DNA from: Syntrophorhabdaceae bacterium
GTDB taxonomy: Bacteria; Desulfobacterota; Syntrophorhabdia; Syntrophorhabdales; Syntrophorhabdaceae
Assembly: GCA_028698615.1 (NCBI GenBank)
Contig: JAQVWF010000019.1
Span: 1-46,188, forward strand
Reading direction: 5' to 3'
DNA: 46,188 nt
Under the pieces are notes generated by a model that did not search any database, was not told where the DNA came from, and worked only from the letters and a program-made list of their open reading frames with translations. Below, piece by piece: positions 7,104 to 16,797 of the stretch; the first letter of the stretch is position 1; the number at the start of each line of letters is the position of its first letter. The position numbers and the translations under genes were made by a program.

Positions 7104-10100
7104 TCAGTAGTAATCCTGCAGCGCCCTCACCCGCAGCGTCCCCTTCTTCATTACCTCTATGGCGTTGACCACGGCCTGGGCACCGGATAGTGTCGTCGTG
7201 TAGGGGATCTTGTACTGGACGGCGCCGGAGCGGATAGCTATCTCGTCCACCTTGGGGTTTCTTCCGCTGGGGGTGTTTATGATGAGTTGTATGTCCCCGT
7301 TCTTTATCATGTCGACAATGTGGGGCCTGCCCTCGGAAACCTTGTTGACGAACCTGACATCGATACCGTTGTTCACGAGCACCTTACCCGTCCCCTTCGT
7401 GGCGTATATGCTGAAGCCAAGGTCGGAAAGCTTCTTGGCGACAAAGACGACGTTTCGTTTATCCCTGTTCTTGACACTCACGAAGACACTCCCCCGGTAA
7501 GGAAGGTCCTGACCGGCTGAGAGCTGAGATTTCCAGAATGCCGACCCGAAAGTGGAATCGATGCCCATGACCTCTCCCGTGGATTTCATCTCCGGCCCGA
7601 GGATGGTATCGACACCGGCAAACTTATTGAAGGGAAAGACAGACTCCTTCACTGCGACATGCTTCGGGACGACCTCCTTCTCGATCCCCAATTCCTTCAA
7701 CGTCTTGCCTGCCATGAGCCTGGCCGCCACCTTGGCCCACTGCACCCCCGTCGCCTTGCTGACAAAGGGCACCGTTCGGCTCGCCCGCGGGTTGACCTCA
7801 AGAACGTATATTATGTCGTCCTTGACGGCATACTGAATGTTCATGAGACCCACCACGTCGAGGCCCCGGGCCAGCCGATAGGTGCAGGTGCGTATCCGTT
7901 CTATGACATCGTCATTGAGAGAGTAAGGCGGCAGCGCCGACGCGCTGTCCCCGGAATGGATGCCCGCCTCCTCGATGTGTTCCATGATACCGGCCACCAC
8001 ACACTGCGTTCCGTCGGCAACGGCGTCGACATCGATCTCGATGGCATCCTCGAGGAATTTGTCTATGAGGATCGGCTTTTCAGGAGAGGCCTCGGCCGCC
8101 TTGACCATGAAGGATGCCAGGTCCTCATCATTATAGACGATCTCCATGGCCCTCCCCCCGAGCACGTAGGAAGGTCTCACCACAACGGGAAAACCGATCG
8201 ACGACGCTATCTCCCGGGCCTCCTCAAAAGATGTCGCGATACCATTGTCGGGCTGCGTCAGCCCCAGGTCCTTGAGGAGTCCTTTAAACCTGTCCCTGTC
8301 CTCGGCCATATCAATGCTTTCGGGCGTGGTCCCGATGATCCTGACGCCCGCCTTCTTGAGGGCCGCCGCCAGGTTGAGCGGCGTCTGACCCCCGAACTGC
8401 ACGATAACCCCGTCGGGCCGCTCCTTGTCCGCTATGTCGAGGACGTTCTCGAAGGTAAGAGGTTCAAAGTAGAGCTTGTCCGAGGTATCGTAGTCGGTAC
8501 TTACCGTTTCGGGGTTCGAGTTGACCATGATCGTCTCATAGCCCATCTCCCCGAGGGCAAAGGCGGCATGGACGCAGCAGTAGTCGAATTCTATCCCCTG
8601 CCCGATCCGGTTGGGCCCGCCTCCCAGGATCATGATCTTCTTCCTGTCTGAGATGCGCGACTCGTCCTCCTCTTCGTAGGTGGAGTAGAAGTAGGGCGTA
8701 TACGCCTCGAATTCGGCGGCACAGGTATCGACGAGCTTAAAAACGCTCTTCAGCCCGTTCTTCTCCCTGAGCGATCTTATCTCATGTTCCTCGACACCGA
8801 CGATCTCCCCGATCTGCCTGTCCGAGAAACCCAGCCTCTTTGCCCGCTTCAAAAGCTCCGCCGCTATGGCGGCAGGGCCGTCACCGCGACAGGCTTCCAG
8901 TTCCTTTTCGAAGAGAACCAACTCCTCGATGTTCTTCAGGAACCAGCGATCGATCCTCGAGATGGCATGGATCTCTTCGATGCCAATGCCGAGGCGAAGG
9001 GCGTGCCTTATGTAAAAGACCCTCTCGCAGTTAGGCGTGAAGAGCTTCTGTCTGACGTATTCCAGGTCATCCTTGCCGGCTGACCGCTCGTCAACAAGAC
9101 CCGACCTGCCCACTTCCAGGGACCTCAGCCCCTTTTGGAACGCTTCCTTGAAGGTCCTGCCGATGGACATGGCCTCGCCGACTGACTTCATCGATACCGT
9201 GAGGGTCTCGTCTGCGCCCTTGAACTTTTCAAAGGTGAACCGGGGTATCTTGACGACGCAGTAGTCTATGGTGGGCTCGAAGGACGCCGGGGTCTGTTTG
9301 GTGATGTCGTTGGGTATCTCGTCGAGGGTGTACCCGATGGCGAGTTTCGCCGCTATCTTGGCAATGGGAAAACCCGTAGCCTTCGAGGCCAGGGCGGAGC
9401 TTCTCGATACCCTGGGATTCATCTCGATGACAACCATCCTGCCGTCATCAGGGTTCAATGCGAACTGGATGTTGGAGCCGCCCGTCTCTACACCGATCTC
9501 CCGGATGATCTTGATGGATGCATCCCGCATTAACTGGTATTCCTTGTCAGTCAGGGTCTGTGCGGGAGCCACGGTGATGCTGTCCCCCGTATGGATGCCC
9601 ATGGGGTCAAGGTTTTCAATGGAGCATATGATGACCACGTTGTCGCTCTTGTCGCGCATCACCTCGAGTTCGAACTCCTTCCAGCCAATAACGGACTCCT
9701 CGATGAGTATCTCGGTGGTCAGCGAGCTTTCAAGGCCCCTCATGGCGAGAACCTCGAACTCTTCAACGTTATAGGCGATGGACGCACCCGTGCCGCCAAG
9801 CGTGTAACTGGGACGGATGATAAGGGGAAAACCGATCTGCGACGCCACAGCGCGTGCCTCGTCCATAGTGTGGGCGAGACCGCTTTTCGGTACCTCGAGG
9901 CCTATCTTCTCTATTGCCGCCTTGAACTCCTCCCTGTCCTCCGCTTTTTTGATGGCACCGTAGTCCGCTCCAATGAGCTCGACGCCATACTTCTCGAGGA
10001 TGCCGCGCTCCGCGAGGATGGTTGCCAGATTGAGGCCCGTCTGTCCGCCAAGGGTGGGAAGGATAACGTCGGGCTTTTCCGTCCTGATGATCTCTTCGAT

Positions 10101-10319
10101 GACCTCGGGTATCAGGGGCTCAACATAGACCCTGTCTGCCATATCAGGATCCGTCATGATCGTGGCCGGGTTGGAGTTGACGAGGATGACCCTCAATCCC
10201 TCTTCCCGGAGGGCTTTGCACGCCTGGCTCCCGGAATAGTCGAATTCACAGGCCTGGCCGATGACGATGGGCCCCGACCCGATGATAAGAACGCTCTTTA
10301 TGTCCGTCCTCTTAGGCAT
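7104..10319 (-). CDS. carB: Carbamoyl-phosphate synthase large subunit
   Basis: This subunit makes carbamoyl phosphate from bicarbonate, ammonia and two ATP for pyrimidine and arginine synthesis. Its 1071 residues match the usual length (about 1073 in E. coli). Two homologous ATP-grasp halves are visible: the first starts [23 protein letters not shown], the second [22 protein letters not shown]. Each is followed by metal-binding segments such as [19 protein letters not shown] and [19 protein letters not shown]. The C-terminal 130 residues form the MGS-like allosteric domain ([20 protein letters not shown]). The start overlaps the carA stop by eight bases, so translation is coupled. Confidence 0.98.
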   Translation of the reverse strand: MPKRTDIKSVLIIGSGPIVIGQACEFDYSGSQACKALREEGLRVILVNSNPATIMTDPDMADRVYVEPLIPEVIEEIIRTEKPDVILPTLGGQTGLNLATILAERGILEKYGVELIGADYGAIKKAEDREEFKAAIEKIGLEVPKSGLAHTMDEARAVASQIGFPLIIRPSYTLGGTGASIAYNVEEFEVLAMRGLESSLTTEILIEESVIGWKEFELEVMRDKSDNVVIICSIENLDPMGIHTGDSITVAPAQTLTDKEYQLMRDASIKIIREIGVETGGSNIQFALNPDDGRMVVIEMNPRVSRSSALASKATGFPIAKIAAKLAIGYTLDEIPNDITKQTPASFEPTIDYCVVKIPRFTFEKFKGADETLTVSMKSVGEAMSIGRTFKEAFQKGLRSLEVGRSGLVDERSAGKDDLEYVRQKLFTPNCERVFYIRHALRLGIGIEEIHAISRIDRWFLKNIEELVLFEKELEACRGDGPAAIAAELLKRAKRLGFSDRQIGEIVGVEEHEIRSLREKNGLKSVFKLVDTCAAEFEAYTPYFYSTYEEEDESRISDRKKIMILGGGPNRIGQGIEFDYCCVHAAFALGEMGYETIMVNSNPETVSTDYDTSDKLYFEPLTFENVLDIADKERPDGVIVQFGGQTPLNLAAALKKAGVRIIGTTPESIDMAEDRDRFKGLLKDLGLTQPDNGIATSFEEAREIASSIGFPVVVRPSYVLGGRAMEIVYNDEDLASFMVKAAEASPEKPILIDKFLEDAIEIDVDAVADGTQCVVAGIMEHIEEAGIHSGDSASALPPYSLNDDVIERIRTCTYRLARGLDVVGLMNIQYAVKDDIIYVLEVNPRASRTVPFVSKATGVQWAKVAARLMAGKTLKELGIEKEVVPKHVAVKESVFPFNKFAGVDTILGPEMKSTGEVMGIDSTFGSAFWKSQLSAGQDLPYRGSVFVSVKNRDKRNVVFVAKKLSDLGFSIYATKGTGKVLVNNGIDVRFVNKVSEGRPHIVDMIKNGDIQLIINTPSGRNPKVDEIAIRSGAVQYKIPYTTTLSGAQAVVNAIEVMKKGTLRVRALQDYY

Positions 10320-11427
10320 CGCTTTCCTTCTTGAAGCTCTCCATCATGACCCGAAACTTTTCGAAAAGACCATAGGCATCATGGGGACCGGGCGATGCCT
10401 CGGGATGGTACTGGACCGAAAAAATGGGGTAGGTCTCATGTTCGATGCCTTCCGCAGTGCCGTCGTTGAGGTTGACATGGGTCACCCGGACCGCCTCTCC
10501 CTTGAGGGATTCCATATCAACGGCAAAACCGTGGTTCTCGGAGGTTATGTAGACCTTGCCCGTCGCTGTCTCCCTGATAGGCTGGTTGGCACCGCGGTGG
10601 CCGAATTTCAGCTTGTACGTCCTGCCTCCCAGCGCAAGCCCCAGCAGTTGCTGACCGAGACAGATGCCGAAGATCGGCATCCGGCCGAAAAGCTTTTGTA
10701 TCTCAGCGATTGCATAGGGAACCGCCTCGGGGTCTCCCGGACCGTTGGACAGGAGGACTCCGTCGGGTCTCATGGCAATAATATCCTCTGCCCTGGTGCT
10801 CGAGGGCACAACGGTGACCCGGCAGCCCTTTTGCCTGAGGATCCTCAGGATGTTCCTCTTGACGCCGAAATCCATGACCACGCAGTTCAGTACGGGTTCG
10901 CCGGAGTTGCTCTCCGCTTCACCCTGAAACTCATAGGGGGCCCGGCAGGTCACGTCCCGGACGAGGTCGACGCCCACTATCCCCCGGGAGCCCTTTGCCT
11001 TTCTTACGAGGCTGTCGCGGTCGTGATCCGTTGTGGAAATGACGCCTCTCATGACCCCGCGCACCCTGAGGTGACGGGTGAGCGCCCGCGTGTCTATCTC
11101 TTCCACGGCGATGATGTTATGCGTGCGGAAATAATCCCCGAGGTCACCGGTGGCCCTCCAGTTGCTGGTTATCCTGGAAAACTCCCGTGCGATAAAACCT
11201 TCGACCTTGGGTCCGTCGGATTCCACGTCATCGTCGTTCACACCGTAATTTCCAATGAGCGGATAGGTCATGGTGACGATCTGTCCTTTATAAGAGGGAT
11301 CGGTCATGATCTCCTGGTAGCCGGTCATGCTCGTATTGAAGACGATCTCGCCCTCTTTCTCCCCTTCAAGGCCGAAGGCCCTTCCTTCGAAGACCGTTCC
11401 ATCCTCGAGCGCCACGAAGGCCTTCAT
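10312..11427 (-). CDS. carA: Carbamoyl-phosphate synthase small (glutaminase) subunit
   Basis: The 371-residue subunit releases ammonia from glutamine for CarB. The N-terminal CarA domain ([18 protein letters not shown]..., with [17 protein letters not shown]) is followed by a class I glutamine amidotransferase domain. That domain carries the nucleophilic cysteine in [11 protein letters not shown] and the His/Glu dyad in QYHPEASPG. The frame stays open upstream, but the ATG at 11427 begins the family's N-terminus and overlaps the preceding stop as ATGA, with a GGGGGAAG ribosome site. It is cotranscribed with mnmG, the queG-like gene and carB. Confidence 0.97.
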   Translation of the reverse strand: MKAFVALEDGTVFEGRAFGLEGEKEGEIVFNTSMTGYQEIMTDPSYKGQIVTMTYPLIGNYGVNDDDVESDGPKVEGFIAREFSRITSNWRATGDLGDYFRTHNIIAVEEIDTRALTRHLRVRGVMRGVISTTDHDRDSLVRKAKGSRGIVGVDLVRDVTCRAPYEFQGEAESNSGEPVLNCVVMDFGVKRNILRILRQKGCRVTVVPSSTRAEDIIAMRPDGVLLSNGPGDPEAVPYAIAEIQKLFGRMPIFGICLGQQLLGLALGGRTYKLKFGHRGANQPIRETATGKVYITSENHGFAVDMESLKGEAVRVTHVNLNDGTAEGIEHETYPIFSVQYHPEASPGPHDAYGLFEKFRVMMESFKKESDA

Positions 11428-12110
11428 TGTCTTCCCCCGCAAACCTTCACGCAGACACCGCATATGTGATGACCGATGTTGCGCTCTTTTCTGAACCTGC
11501 TTAACATCTCGTAACACCCATGGTGGTCGAAATCGGATCTCTCCGTCTTTATGGCGCCCGCAGGGCATGCCGCAACACAGGCTTCGCAATCGGCGCAGTC
11601 CCGGTCCAATTCCTTCTCACAGTGGAGGGGCATGTCCGTGAGGACCGTATTGTACCTGACCCGCGATCCGAAAAGGGGATGAACAAGAAGGTTGTTGCGC
11701 CCGATCCAGCCCTGGCCCGCCATGACCCCGATCTTCTTGTGATTTATGTGGCCTCTCTGGCGCTGCCAGTCCACCACCTGGGATGCGGCGAACGGAACCG
11801 CCCTGAACCCTTCCCTTTCAATCGATCTGCCGAGAAAATATCCAATCATGTCAAGCCTGTAGTTCAGCTGGCGGTAGTGGTGGAGGTACAACTGGGTCGG
11901 ACCGTCCTTTAAGGTCTCCAGGACTCCTGCCGACAATACAATACCAAAAGACAGGGCAAATGGTAACTCCCTTGCCGTGAGGTCGCCGATACCGGTTATC
12001 TCATCACCATAGCGGGACATGTCTGCGATCCCGAAAGTGTCGACGTCGAGATCACGAAGCCATTTTTCGATCCTGTCGTTATGGTGTGCCTTTCCCTCGT
12101 CTGTGCTCAT
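11424..12110 (-). CDS. QueG-like 4Fe-4S protein (short form)
   Basis: The 228-residue protein resembles epoxyqueuosine reductase (QueG), which completes queuosine in tRNA wobble position 34 using cobalamin and two 4Fe-4S clusters. The shared parts are GWIGRNNLLVHPLFGSRVR, LTDMPL, and a ferredoxin motif CADCEACVAACPAGAI. A second cysteine group, CGVCVKVC, lies at the very C-terminus. It is much shorter than QueG (about 350-380 residues) and lacks the C-terminal HEAT repeats, so a related but different reductase is possible. Its place directly behind mnmG, another wobble-position tRNA modification gene, fits a tRNA role but does not prove it. It overlaps both neighbours by four bases. Confidence 0.7.
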   Translation of the reverse strand: MSTDEGKAHHNDRIEKWLRDLDVDTFGIADMSRYGDEITGIGDLTARELPFALSFGIVLSAGVLETLKDGPTQLYLHHYRQLNYRLDMIGYFLGRSIEREGFRAVPFAASQVVDWQRQRGHINHKKIGVMAGQGWIGRNNLLVHPLFGSRVRYNTVLTDMPLHCEKELDRDCADCEACVAACPAGAIKTERSDFDHHGCYEMLSRFRKERNIGHHICGVCVKVCGGRQ

Positions 12111-13969
12111 AATATTCCCTTCTTCTTGAAATGGACCAGCAATGCTGTGATGGAGGCCGGGGTCACCCCGGGGATGCGCAGCGCCTGACCGAGCGTAGAC
12201 GGCTTCACCCCGACAAAACGTTCGACAACCTCCCGCGTAAGCCCGGACACCTCGCCGTAATCCAGGTCCCGGGGTATCCTTCTGTCGTCAAGCTTCTTCG
12301 TCTTCGCAACGAGATCGAGCTGGCGGTCGGTGTAGCCGCGATACTTCACGTCAACCTCCACCTGGTACGCGACGCCGGCATCGACATCCCGCAATCCTTC
12401 GTGTATGCGCCTGAGGTCATCGAAGGCCACGCCCGACCTCCTCAGAAGGTCCTCAAGTGTCACCGGGTTCGTTATGGCATCGATGCCGTTTTCCCCGAGC
12501 ATCCTTTGTGTCTGCCTTGTGGGCCTCAATCGCACACCCCGAAGAAGAGCGAATGCCTCTTCCATCTTTTGTCGCTTCTCGAGCACTTTTCTGTGGCGCG
12601 CCTCGCCTGTAACACCGATCTCGTACCCCTTTTCCGTCAGTCTCAGATCCGCGTTGTCTTCCCTGAGCAAGAGCCGGTGCTCGGCACGGGACGTGAACAT
12701 CCGGTAGGGTTCGTCAACGCCTTTCGTTACGAGGTCATCTATGAGGACACCGATATACGCCTCATGGCGACCGAGCACAAGATCTTCCGCCCCCCGCAGC
12801 CTGAGCGCGGCATTGATGCCCGCCATGAGCCCCTGTGCGGCAGCCTCTTCGTACCCCGTGGTCCCGTTGATCTGGCCCGCGAAGTACAGATTCGTCACGA
12901 GTTTCGTCTCCAGGGTCGGGTAAAGCTGGGTCGGATAGACGAAGTCATACTCGATCCCGTAGCCCGGCCGGGTTATCTGCGCCTCCTCCAGGCCCTCGAC
13001 GGTCCTGAGCATCGCCATCTGGATATCCAGCGGCAGGCTTGTCGAAAGACCGTTGGGATAATACTCCACCGTGTCAAGCCCCTCGGGCTCGATGAAAATG
13101 CGGTGTCTGGGTCTGTCGCTGAACCGCACTATCTTGTCCTCTATGGATGGACAATACCGCACCCCCGTCCCCTTGATGACTCCCGTGAACAGGGGGGAAC
13201 GGTCGAAACCTTTGCGGATAGCATCGTGAGTAAGCTCATTCGTATAGGCAAGGTAGCAGGGCACCAGCCTGTTCTTCACCTCTTCCGTCATGAAAGAGAA
13301 GGGAACGGGCGGGTCATCGCTCGGCTGGGGTATCATCTTCGAGAAATCGATGGTCCTGCCGTCGAGCCTCGGGCAGGTACCCGTCTTTAATCTGCCCAGT
13401 TGGAAACCAAGCTCGCGAAGGTTGTCCGAAAGACCGACGGAAGACATATCTCCGAGCCTGCCCCCCGCAAAATGCTCAAGACCCACGTGGATGAGTCCCT
13501 TGAGAAAAGTCCCCGTGGTCACGATGACCGCCGGCGCCCACAGGCGCTCTCCCAGCATCGTCTCCACCCCGGCGGCCGAGCCTCCTTCAATGAGCACTCT
13601 CTGGACCACACCCTGACGTATCGAGAGGTTCTCTGTTTCTTCGAGTCTTCTCTTCATCCTCCTGGCGTAGCGCGCCATGTCCGTCTGTATCCTCGTCGCG
13701 CGGACGGCGGGTCCTTTCTTCATGTTCAGGACCTTGAACTGAATGCCCGTCGCGTCGCTATTGACACCCATTTCGCCACCCAAAGCATCGATCTCCCTGA
13801 CGAGATGGCCCTTGCCCAGGCCGCCGACGGCCGGGTTGCATGACATGAAGGCAATGTGATCGAGATTGATGGTGAGGAGAAGGGTTCTCGCGCCCATGCG
13901 GGCTGCGGCAAGAGCCGCCTCGCATCCGGCATGACCCGCCCCTACGATGATAATGTCATAGATATCCAT
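12107..13969 (-). CDS. mnmG: tRNA uridine-34 5-carboxymethylaminomethyl synthesis enzyme MnmG (GidA)
   Basis: With MnmE this FAD enzyme installs the carboxymethylaminomethyl group on wobble uridine 34. The 620-residue length fits the family. Visible features are the N-terminal dinucleotide-binding motif DIIIVGAGHAGCEAALAAARMG, the GGLGKGHLVREIDALGG and KGPAVRATRIQTD segments, the cysteine-containing LGRLKTGTCPRLDG, GYGIEYDFVYPTQL, the AGQINGTTGYEEAAAQG flavin segment, and the C-terminal helical domain (RIPGVTPASITALLVHFKKKG). The ATG at 13969 opens the Rossmann fold; longer upstream reading does not. No mnmE or rsmG is adjacent; instead the gene heads the queG-like/carA/carB operon. Confidence 0.97.
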   Translation of the reverse strand: MDIYDIIIVGAGHAGCEAALAAARMGARTLLLTINLDHIAFMSCNPAVGGLGKGHLVREIDALGGEMGVNSDATGIQFKVLNMKKGPAVRATRIQTDMARYARRMKRRLEETENLSIRQGVVQRVLIEGGSAAGVETMLGERLWAPAVIVTTGTFLKGLIHVGLEHFAGGRLGDMSSVGLSDNLRELGFQLGRLKTGTCPRLDGRTIDFSKMIPQPSDDPPVPFSFMTEEVKNRLVPCYLAYTNELTHDAIRKGFDRSPLFTGVIKGTGVRYCPSIEDKIVRFSDRPRHRIFIEPEGLDTVEYYPNGLSTSLPLDIQMAMLRTVEGLEEAQITRPGYGIEYDFVYPTQLYPTLETKLVTNLYFAGQINGTTGYEEAAAQGLMAGINAALRLRGAEDLVLGRHEAYIGVLIDDLVTKGVDEPYRMFTSRAEHRLLLREDNADLRLTEKGYEIGVTGEARHRKVLEKRQKMEEAFALLRGVRLRPTRQTQRMLGENGIDAITNPVTLEDLLRRSGVAFDDLRRIHEGLRDVDAGVAYQVEVDVKYRGYTDRQLDLVAKTKKLDDRRIPRDLDYGEVSGLTREVVERFVGVKPSTLGQALRIPGVTPASITALLVHFKKKGIL

Positions 13970-13989
13970 AAGTGATGTCCAAAGCCGTA

Positions 13990-14018
13990 TATTGTAGCAG
14001 GAATCGCGCCACTTTTCC
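13990..14018 (-). promoter_or_regulatory. Candidate promoter of the mnmG-carB operon
   Basis: On the minus strand TGGAAA (14013-14018), a 17-base spacer and TACAAT (13990-13995) lie about 20 bases before the mnmG ATG. The -10 is good and the -35 weak (4 of 6). Confidence 0.35.
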
Positions 14019-14087
14019 ACCCGCCTTGAGGACAAGACTTTATCACTATTCAATTATTCCAATACACATGATAGTATTCTAGAGGAT

Positions 14088-14200
14088 GAAGACAATAACC
14101 AGACAATCACTGAACGCTTCGCTTCCCCGCTTTGGTTATTGAGATCTGTCATCGGCCATTGTCTTCTTTCCTGGTTATTGAGATTTGGTCATTGGTTATT
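14088..14200. repeat. Intergenic 7-bp-period repeats based on TGGTTAT/TGGTCAT
   Basis: TGGTTATTGAGAT occurs at 14133-14145 and again at 14172-14184. The second copy continues in 7-base steps (TGGTTAT, TGAGATT, TGGTCAT, TGGTTAT; 14172-14199). An inverted copy of TGGTTATTGTCTTC lies at 14088-14101. The block fills most of the gap between the divergent mnmG and EF-like genes. No other function is seen. Confidence 0.7.
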
Positions 14201-14223
14201 TTTTCAACTCGAAGGAGGGAATT

Positions 14224-14478
14224 ATGGAAGAAAAAGCCATCGGTGTGGTTGTCACGTATTTTGCGAAGATCGGGGTTGCGGCCATCAGGATCACCGACGG
14301 GGAGCTGAAGGTGGGTGACCGCATAAGGATAAAAGGTCATTCCACGAACCTCGAGGAAGACATCGAGTCTATGCAGGTGGAGCACGAGAATGTCCAAAAG
14401 GTCGCCTCCGGAACCGATGTGGGCATCAAGGTGAAGGAGCGGGTCCGTGAGCACGACATCATCTATCTCCTGACATAA
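14224..14478 (+). CDS. Small EF-Tu-domain-2-like protein
   Basis: The 84-residue protein resembles a free-standing beta-barrel domain 2 of translation GTPases. The order VVTYFAKIGVAAIRITDGELKVGD, IRIKGHSTNLEEDIESMQ, and VGIKVKERVREHDIIYLL matches the pattern seen in EF-Tu/IF2 domain 2 and in small proteins annotated as elongation-factor-like. There is no GTPase domain. The role is unknown; binding to tRNA, RNA or a partner enzyme is a guess. A strong AAGGAGGG ribosome site at 14212-14219 fixes the start. Confidence 0.78.
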   Translation: MEEKAIGVVVTYFAKIGVAAIRITDGELKVGDRIRIKGHSTNLEEDIESMQVEHENVQKVASGTDVGIKVKERVREHDIIYLLT

Positions 14479-14558
14479 ACGGGCGAAACCAGTCCGAGAT
14501 CCTGACGAGAGGCACCGGACCCGTTCGTCGGTGGAGGCGTATTTTTTGCTGTTCAGGG

Positions 14559-14587
14559 CTGACAGACAGGTCCTTCTATGCTATAAA
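14559..14587 (+). promoter_or_regulatory. Sigma70-type promoter of the PhoU-like/cca unit
   Basis: CTGACA (14559-14564) and TATAAA (14582-14587) are separated by 17 bases. The predicted transcript start is near 14594, followed by a good ribosome site (GGAGGAG) before the ATG at 14622. Confidence 0.6.
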
Positions 14588-14621
14588 ATACGTTAAAGAT
14601 TCTACGGAAGACGGAGGAGCG

Positions 14622-15206
14622 ATGGAAGATAAAGAATTGATGCAGCGATTCCTGGATGTGTTCGAAACGGCCACCCCTATTCTCGATGACCTTAAGAAAG
14701 GATTTTTCGCCCAGCAGGTGGGACTCATACAGGAATGCGAGAAGAACTTCGGCGACCTGCTCATCTCGCGGGTTCCCTACGTCGAAAAGATCATCGGGGA
14801 AAAAGAGAAAAGCGAGGCAGACAAGAAATACGTCAGGCTTCTCCCCGCGCTGCAGACAATAGCTCTCGCCATCGAAAACCTCATGTACAAGATGGAATCG
14901 AAGGTCGCATCGAATATCCTTTTCAGCGAGAAAGCGCTTTCAGAGATCCGTGACCTGTATAACCTCATGCAGGAACAGTTCCGTGACACGAAGGACTATA
15001 TCATCACGAGAAACCCCGGCCTTAGAGATGCGATCAGACAGCATATGGAAAAAATGTTCAAGATGATAGAAGAACTGGCCATAGTTCACCAGAACAGGCT
15101 CATAACAGGAATATGCATGCCCCAGGCGTCCTATCTCTACCTTGACATCACCGATTCATTGAAGAGGATCACCCGGGGGCTCGTCGATTTTGCCGACAAG
15201 GTTTAG
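14622..15206 (+). CDS. PhoU-like helical protein
   Basis: The 194-residue protein is all-helical with heptad-like charge patterning. It resembles a PhoU-type antiparallel bundle of the kind found alone or fused to Na/Pi transporters (for example the stretch LLPALQTIALAIENLMYKME and KDYIITRNPGLRD). No pst or phosphate transport gene is nearby, so a phosphate role is only by family resemblance. It is followed after three bases by the nucleotidyltransferase gene and is surely cotranscribed with it. Confidence 0.6.
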   Translation: MEDKELMQRFLDVFETATPILDDLKKGFFAQQVGLIQECEKNFGDLLISRVPYVEKIIGEKEKSEADKKYVRLLPALQTIALAIENLMYKMESKVASNILFSEKALSEIRDLYNLMQEQFRDTKDYIITRNPGLRDAIRQHMEKMFKMIEELAIVHQNRLITGICMPQASYLYLDITDSLKRITRGLVDFADKV

Positions 15207-15209
15207 TGG

Positions 15210-16580
15210 TTGGCGATCTCACATCAGGAACTTGCCCGTTTAATCAGCAGCGGTAGCATCGTAAGCACACTGGCTGCGTGTCCCTTCAAAAGAGAGGTTT
15301 TTCTCGTGGGAGGGGCGATACGGGAGATCGCCCTCGGCAGGGAACCGCGGGACTACGACTTCGCCCTTTTGGATGCCGCCGATCTGACCCGCATCGAGGA
15401 GGCTTTCGGCAAACGCTCCTTCCTTCTCGGCAAGAAACCCATCCAGACGCACCGGATAGTCGCGGGCGAGACGGTCCTCGACATTACCATCCTCGAGGAG
15501 ACCATCGGGAAAGACCTCGAACGCAGGGATTTCACGATGAACGCTGTCGCCTTCGATATACGACAGGACTCGATCATCGATCCTCTGGGCGGTCTTCACG
15601 ATATCGAAAGACGGCTCATCCGCTATCCCAGCCGCGATACCATCGCCAGCGACCCGCTGAGAATGCTCAAGGCCGTCAGGCACTTCGCCGCCCTCGAAGA
15701 CTTCACGCTTGATCCCGAGCTCATTGAGGCAATGACATCTTCGCGGCAGCTCATTGAAAAGACGGCGCCCGAGAGGATCAAGTACGAACTGGACCTTATC
15801 ATGGTCTCCGATGGCGTCCATCGCGGGATGGACACGCTCACGAAAACGGGTCTCATCTTTCAGGTCTTCCCCGAGCTTGAAGCCCTTCGCATCATGGATG
15901 TGGAAAAAGGTTTTTCCCTCGAGACATACGGCCACACCCTTCTGGGTTTTTCCTTCCTCCATTCCCGCGGCGGCCTCTATCTGGCCGATCGGTTGGCCGC
16001 AAAAGATGTGGGATACGCCCTCCTATTTCACGATCTGGGGAAGGCCCATACCTATTCCTATGACGACGCCAAGGATCTCGTCCACTTCTTCAACCACGAG
16101 CGGATATCGAAGGATATGGCCGCCGCCATAATGGAAAGGCTCCGGTTCAGCACCCATGAGGCGAAAAGGATAACCGCCCTTATCGAAAGCCACATGCGCA
16201 TCTTTCTCATCAGTTCCTCGGAGGCGACGGAAAAGGCGATACGACGGCTCATCTACAAAATGGGAGACCTGACGCCTCAGCTCATAGCCCTCACGCTCTG
16301 CGACATGTACGGAAGCTCCGGGGGGGAAGAGAATGCCTCAACGCGGCAGGTCATTCAGAACTGCGATTCCATCCTGGCGGCATGGCATGAATCAAAAAAG
16401 GAACCTTTACCGAGGCTGGTGTCCGGCAACGACCTTCTGGCCGAAGGCTTTGCGGAGGGTCCCCTCCTGGGCAGATGCCTCGACGCCATCCGCGACAAAC
16501 AGATAGCCGGCGAGATCAGAGACCGCCGCGAGGCCCTCGACATCGCCAAAACGTTCCTTCGCGATCACAACAATGGATAA
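15210..16580 (+). CDS. tRNA nucleotidyltransferase / poly(A) polymerase family with HD domain
   Basis: This enzyme of the class II nucleotidyltransferase family adds CCA or A to tRNA 3' ends. The head domain carries FLVGGAIREIALG and the catalytic carboxylates in RDYDFAL, followed by RRDFTMNAVAFDI and the nucleotide-recognition segment DPLRMLKAVRHFA. A C-terminal HD domain is visible (LLFHDLGKAHTYSYDD... HFFNHE), usually a phosphohydrolase module for 2'3'-cyclic ends. The TTG at 15210 is the only suitable start; it lies just after the PhoU stop with an ACAAGG site. Whether it adds the full CCA, only A, or is a polymerase cannot be told by eye. Confidence 0.88.
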   Translation: MAISHQELARLISSGSIVSTLAACPFKREVFLVGGAIREIALGREPRDYDFALLDAADLTRIEEAFGKRSFLLGKKPIQTHRIVAGETVLDITILEETIGKDLERRDFTMNAVAFDIRQDSIIDPLGGLHDIERRLIRYPSRDTIASDPLRMLKAVRHFAALEDFTLDPELIEAMTSSRQLIEKTAPERIKYELDLIMVSDGVHRGMDTLTKTGLIFQVFPELEALRIMDVEKGFSLETYGHTLLGFSFLHSRGGLYLADRLAAKDVGYALLFHDLGKAHTYSYDDAKDLVHFFNHERISKDMAAAIMERLRFSTHEAKRITALIESHMRIFLISSSEATEKAIRRLIYKMGDLTPQLIALTLCDMYGSSGGEENASTRQVIQNCDSILAAWHESKKEPLPRLVSGNDLLAEGFAEGPLLGRCLDAIRDKQIAGEIRDRREALDIAKTFLRDHNNG

Positions 16581-16786
16581 GTTCGGCACATCGTTTTAAG
16601 TGTATCCCTTCCTTGCCCTCCCCCCAATTCCAGGAGGTCCCGTCCGCCGTCCTCACGAAACACATCAAGGGCCGCACGGGCAGACTCGCTCGGTTCCGTC
16701 CCGAACATGTCGGGTACGGAGGAAAGATAACCCTCCCAATGCCGCATCTGCCCGTCAAACTTCTCTCTGCCCCCGTCATCGCCCAT
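16565..16786 (-). pseudogene. Truncated SAM-dependent methyltransferase remnant
   Basis: Seventy-three codons remain. The product begins with a typical N-terminus for small class I methyltransferases (FDGQMRHWEGYLSSVPDMFG) and reaches the SAM-binding motif I, DLLELGGGQGRDTL. Immediately after this the homology ends in an unrelated tail and a stop that lies inside the 3' end of the nucleotidyltransferase gene. The usual remaining two thirds of the fold are absent in every frame. It still has a good ribosome site (GAGGAG, 16794-16799) and follows the oxidoreductase stop directly, so it was once the second gene of that operon. A deletion at the junction with cca is the simplest explanation. Confidence 0.75.
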
Positions 16787-16797
16787 GACATGTCTCC

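Noticed and set aside
10261-11469. A 402-codon open frame on the plus strand opposite carA
   Set aside because: Entirely antisense to carA, whose active-site motifs are unmistakable.
14133-14200. The repeats as a CRISPR array
   Set aside because: Units are 7-13 bases with no regular 30-bp repeats or unique spacers, and no cas gene is present.
14513-14547. A CACCG/CGGTG hairpin followed by a T tract after the EF-like gene
   Set aside because: The stem is only five pairs, the loop is long, and eight bases separate the stem from the T tract, so it is a poor terminator candidate.
16565-16567. The TGA ending the methyltransferase fragment as a second selenocysteine codon
   Set aside because: Reading on gives a short sequence unlike any methyltransferase and runs into the complement of cca; homology is already lost before the TGA.
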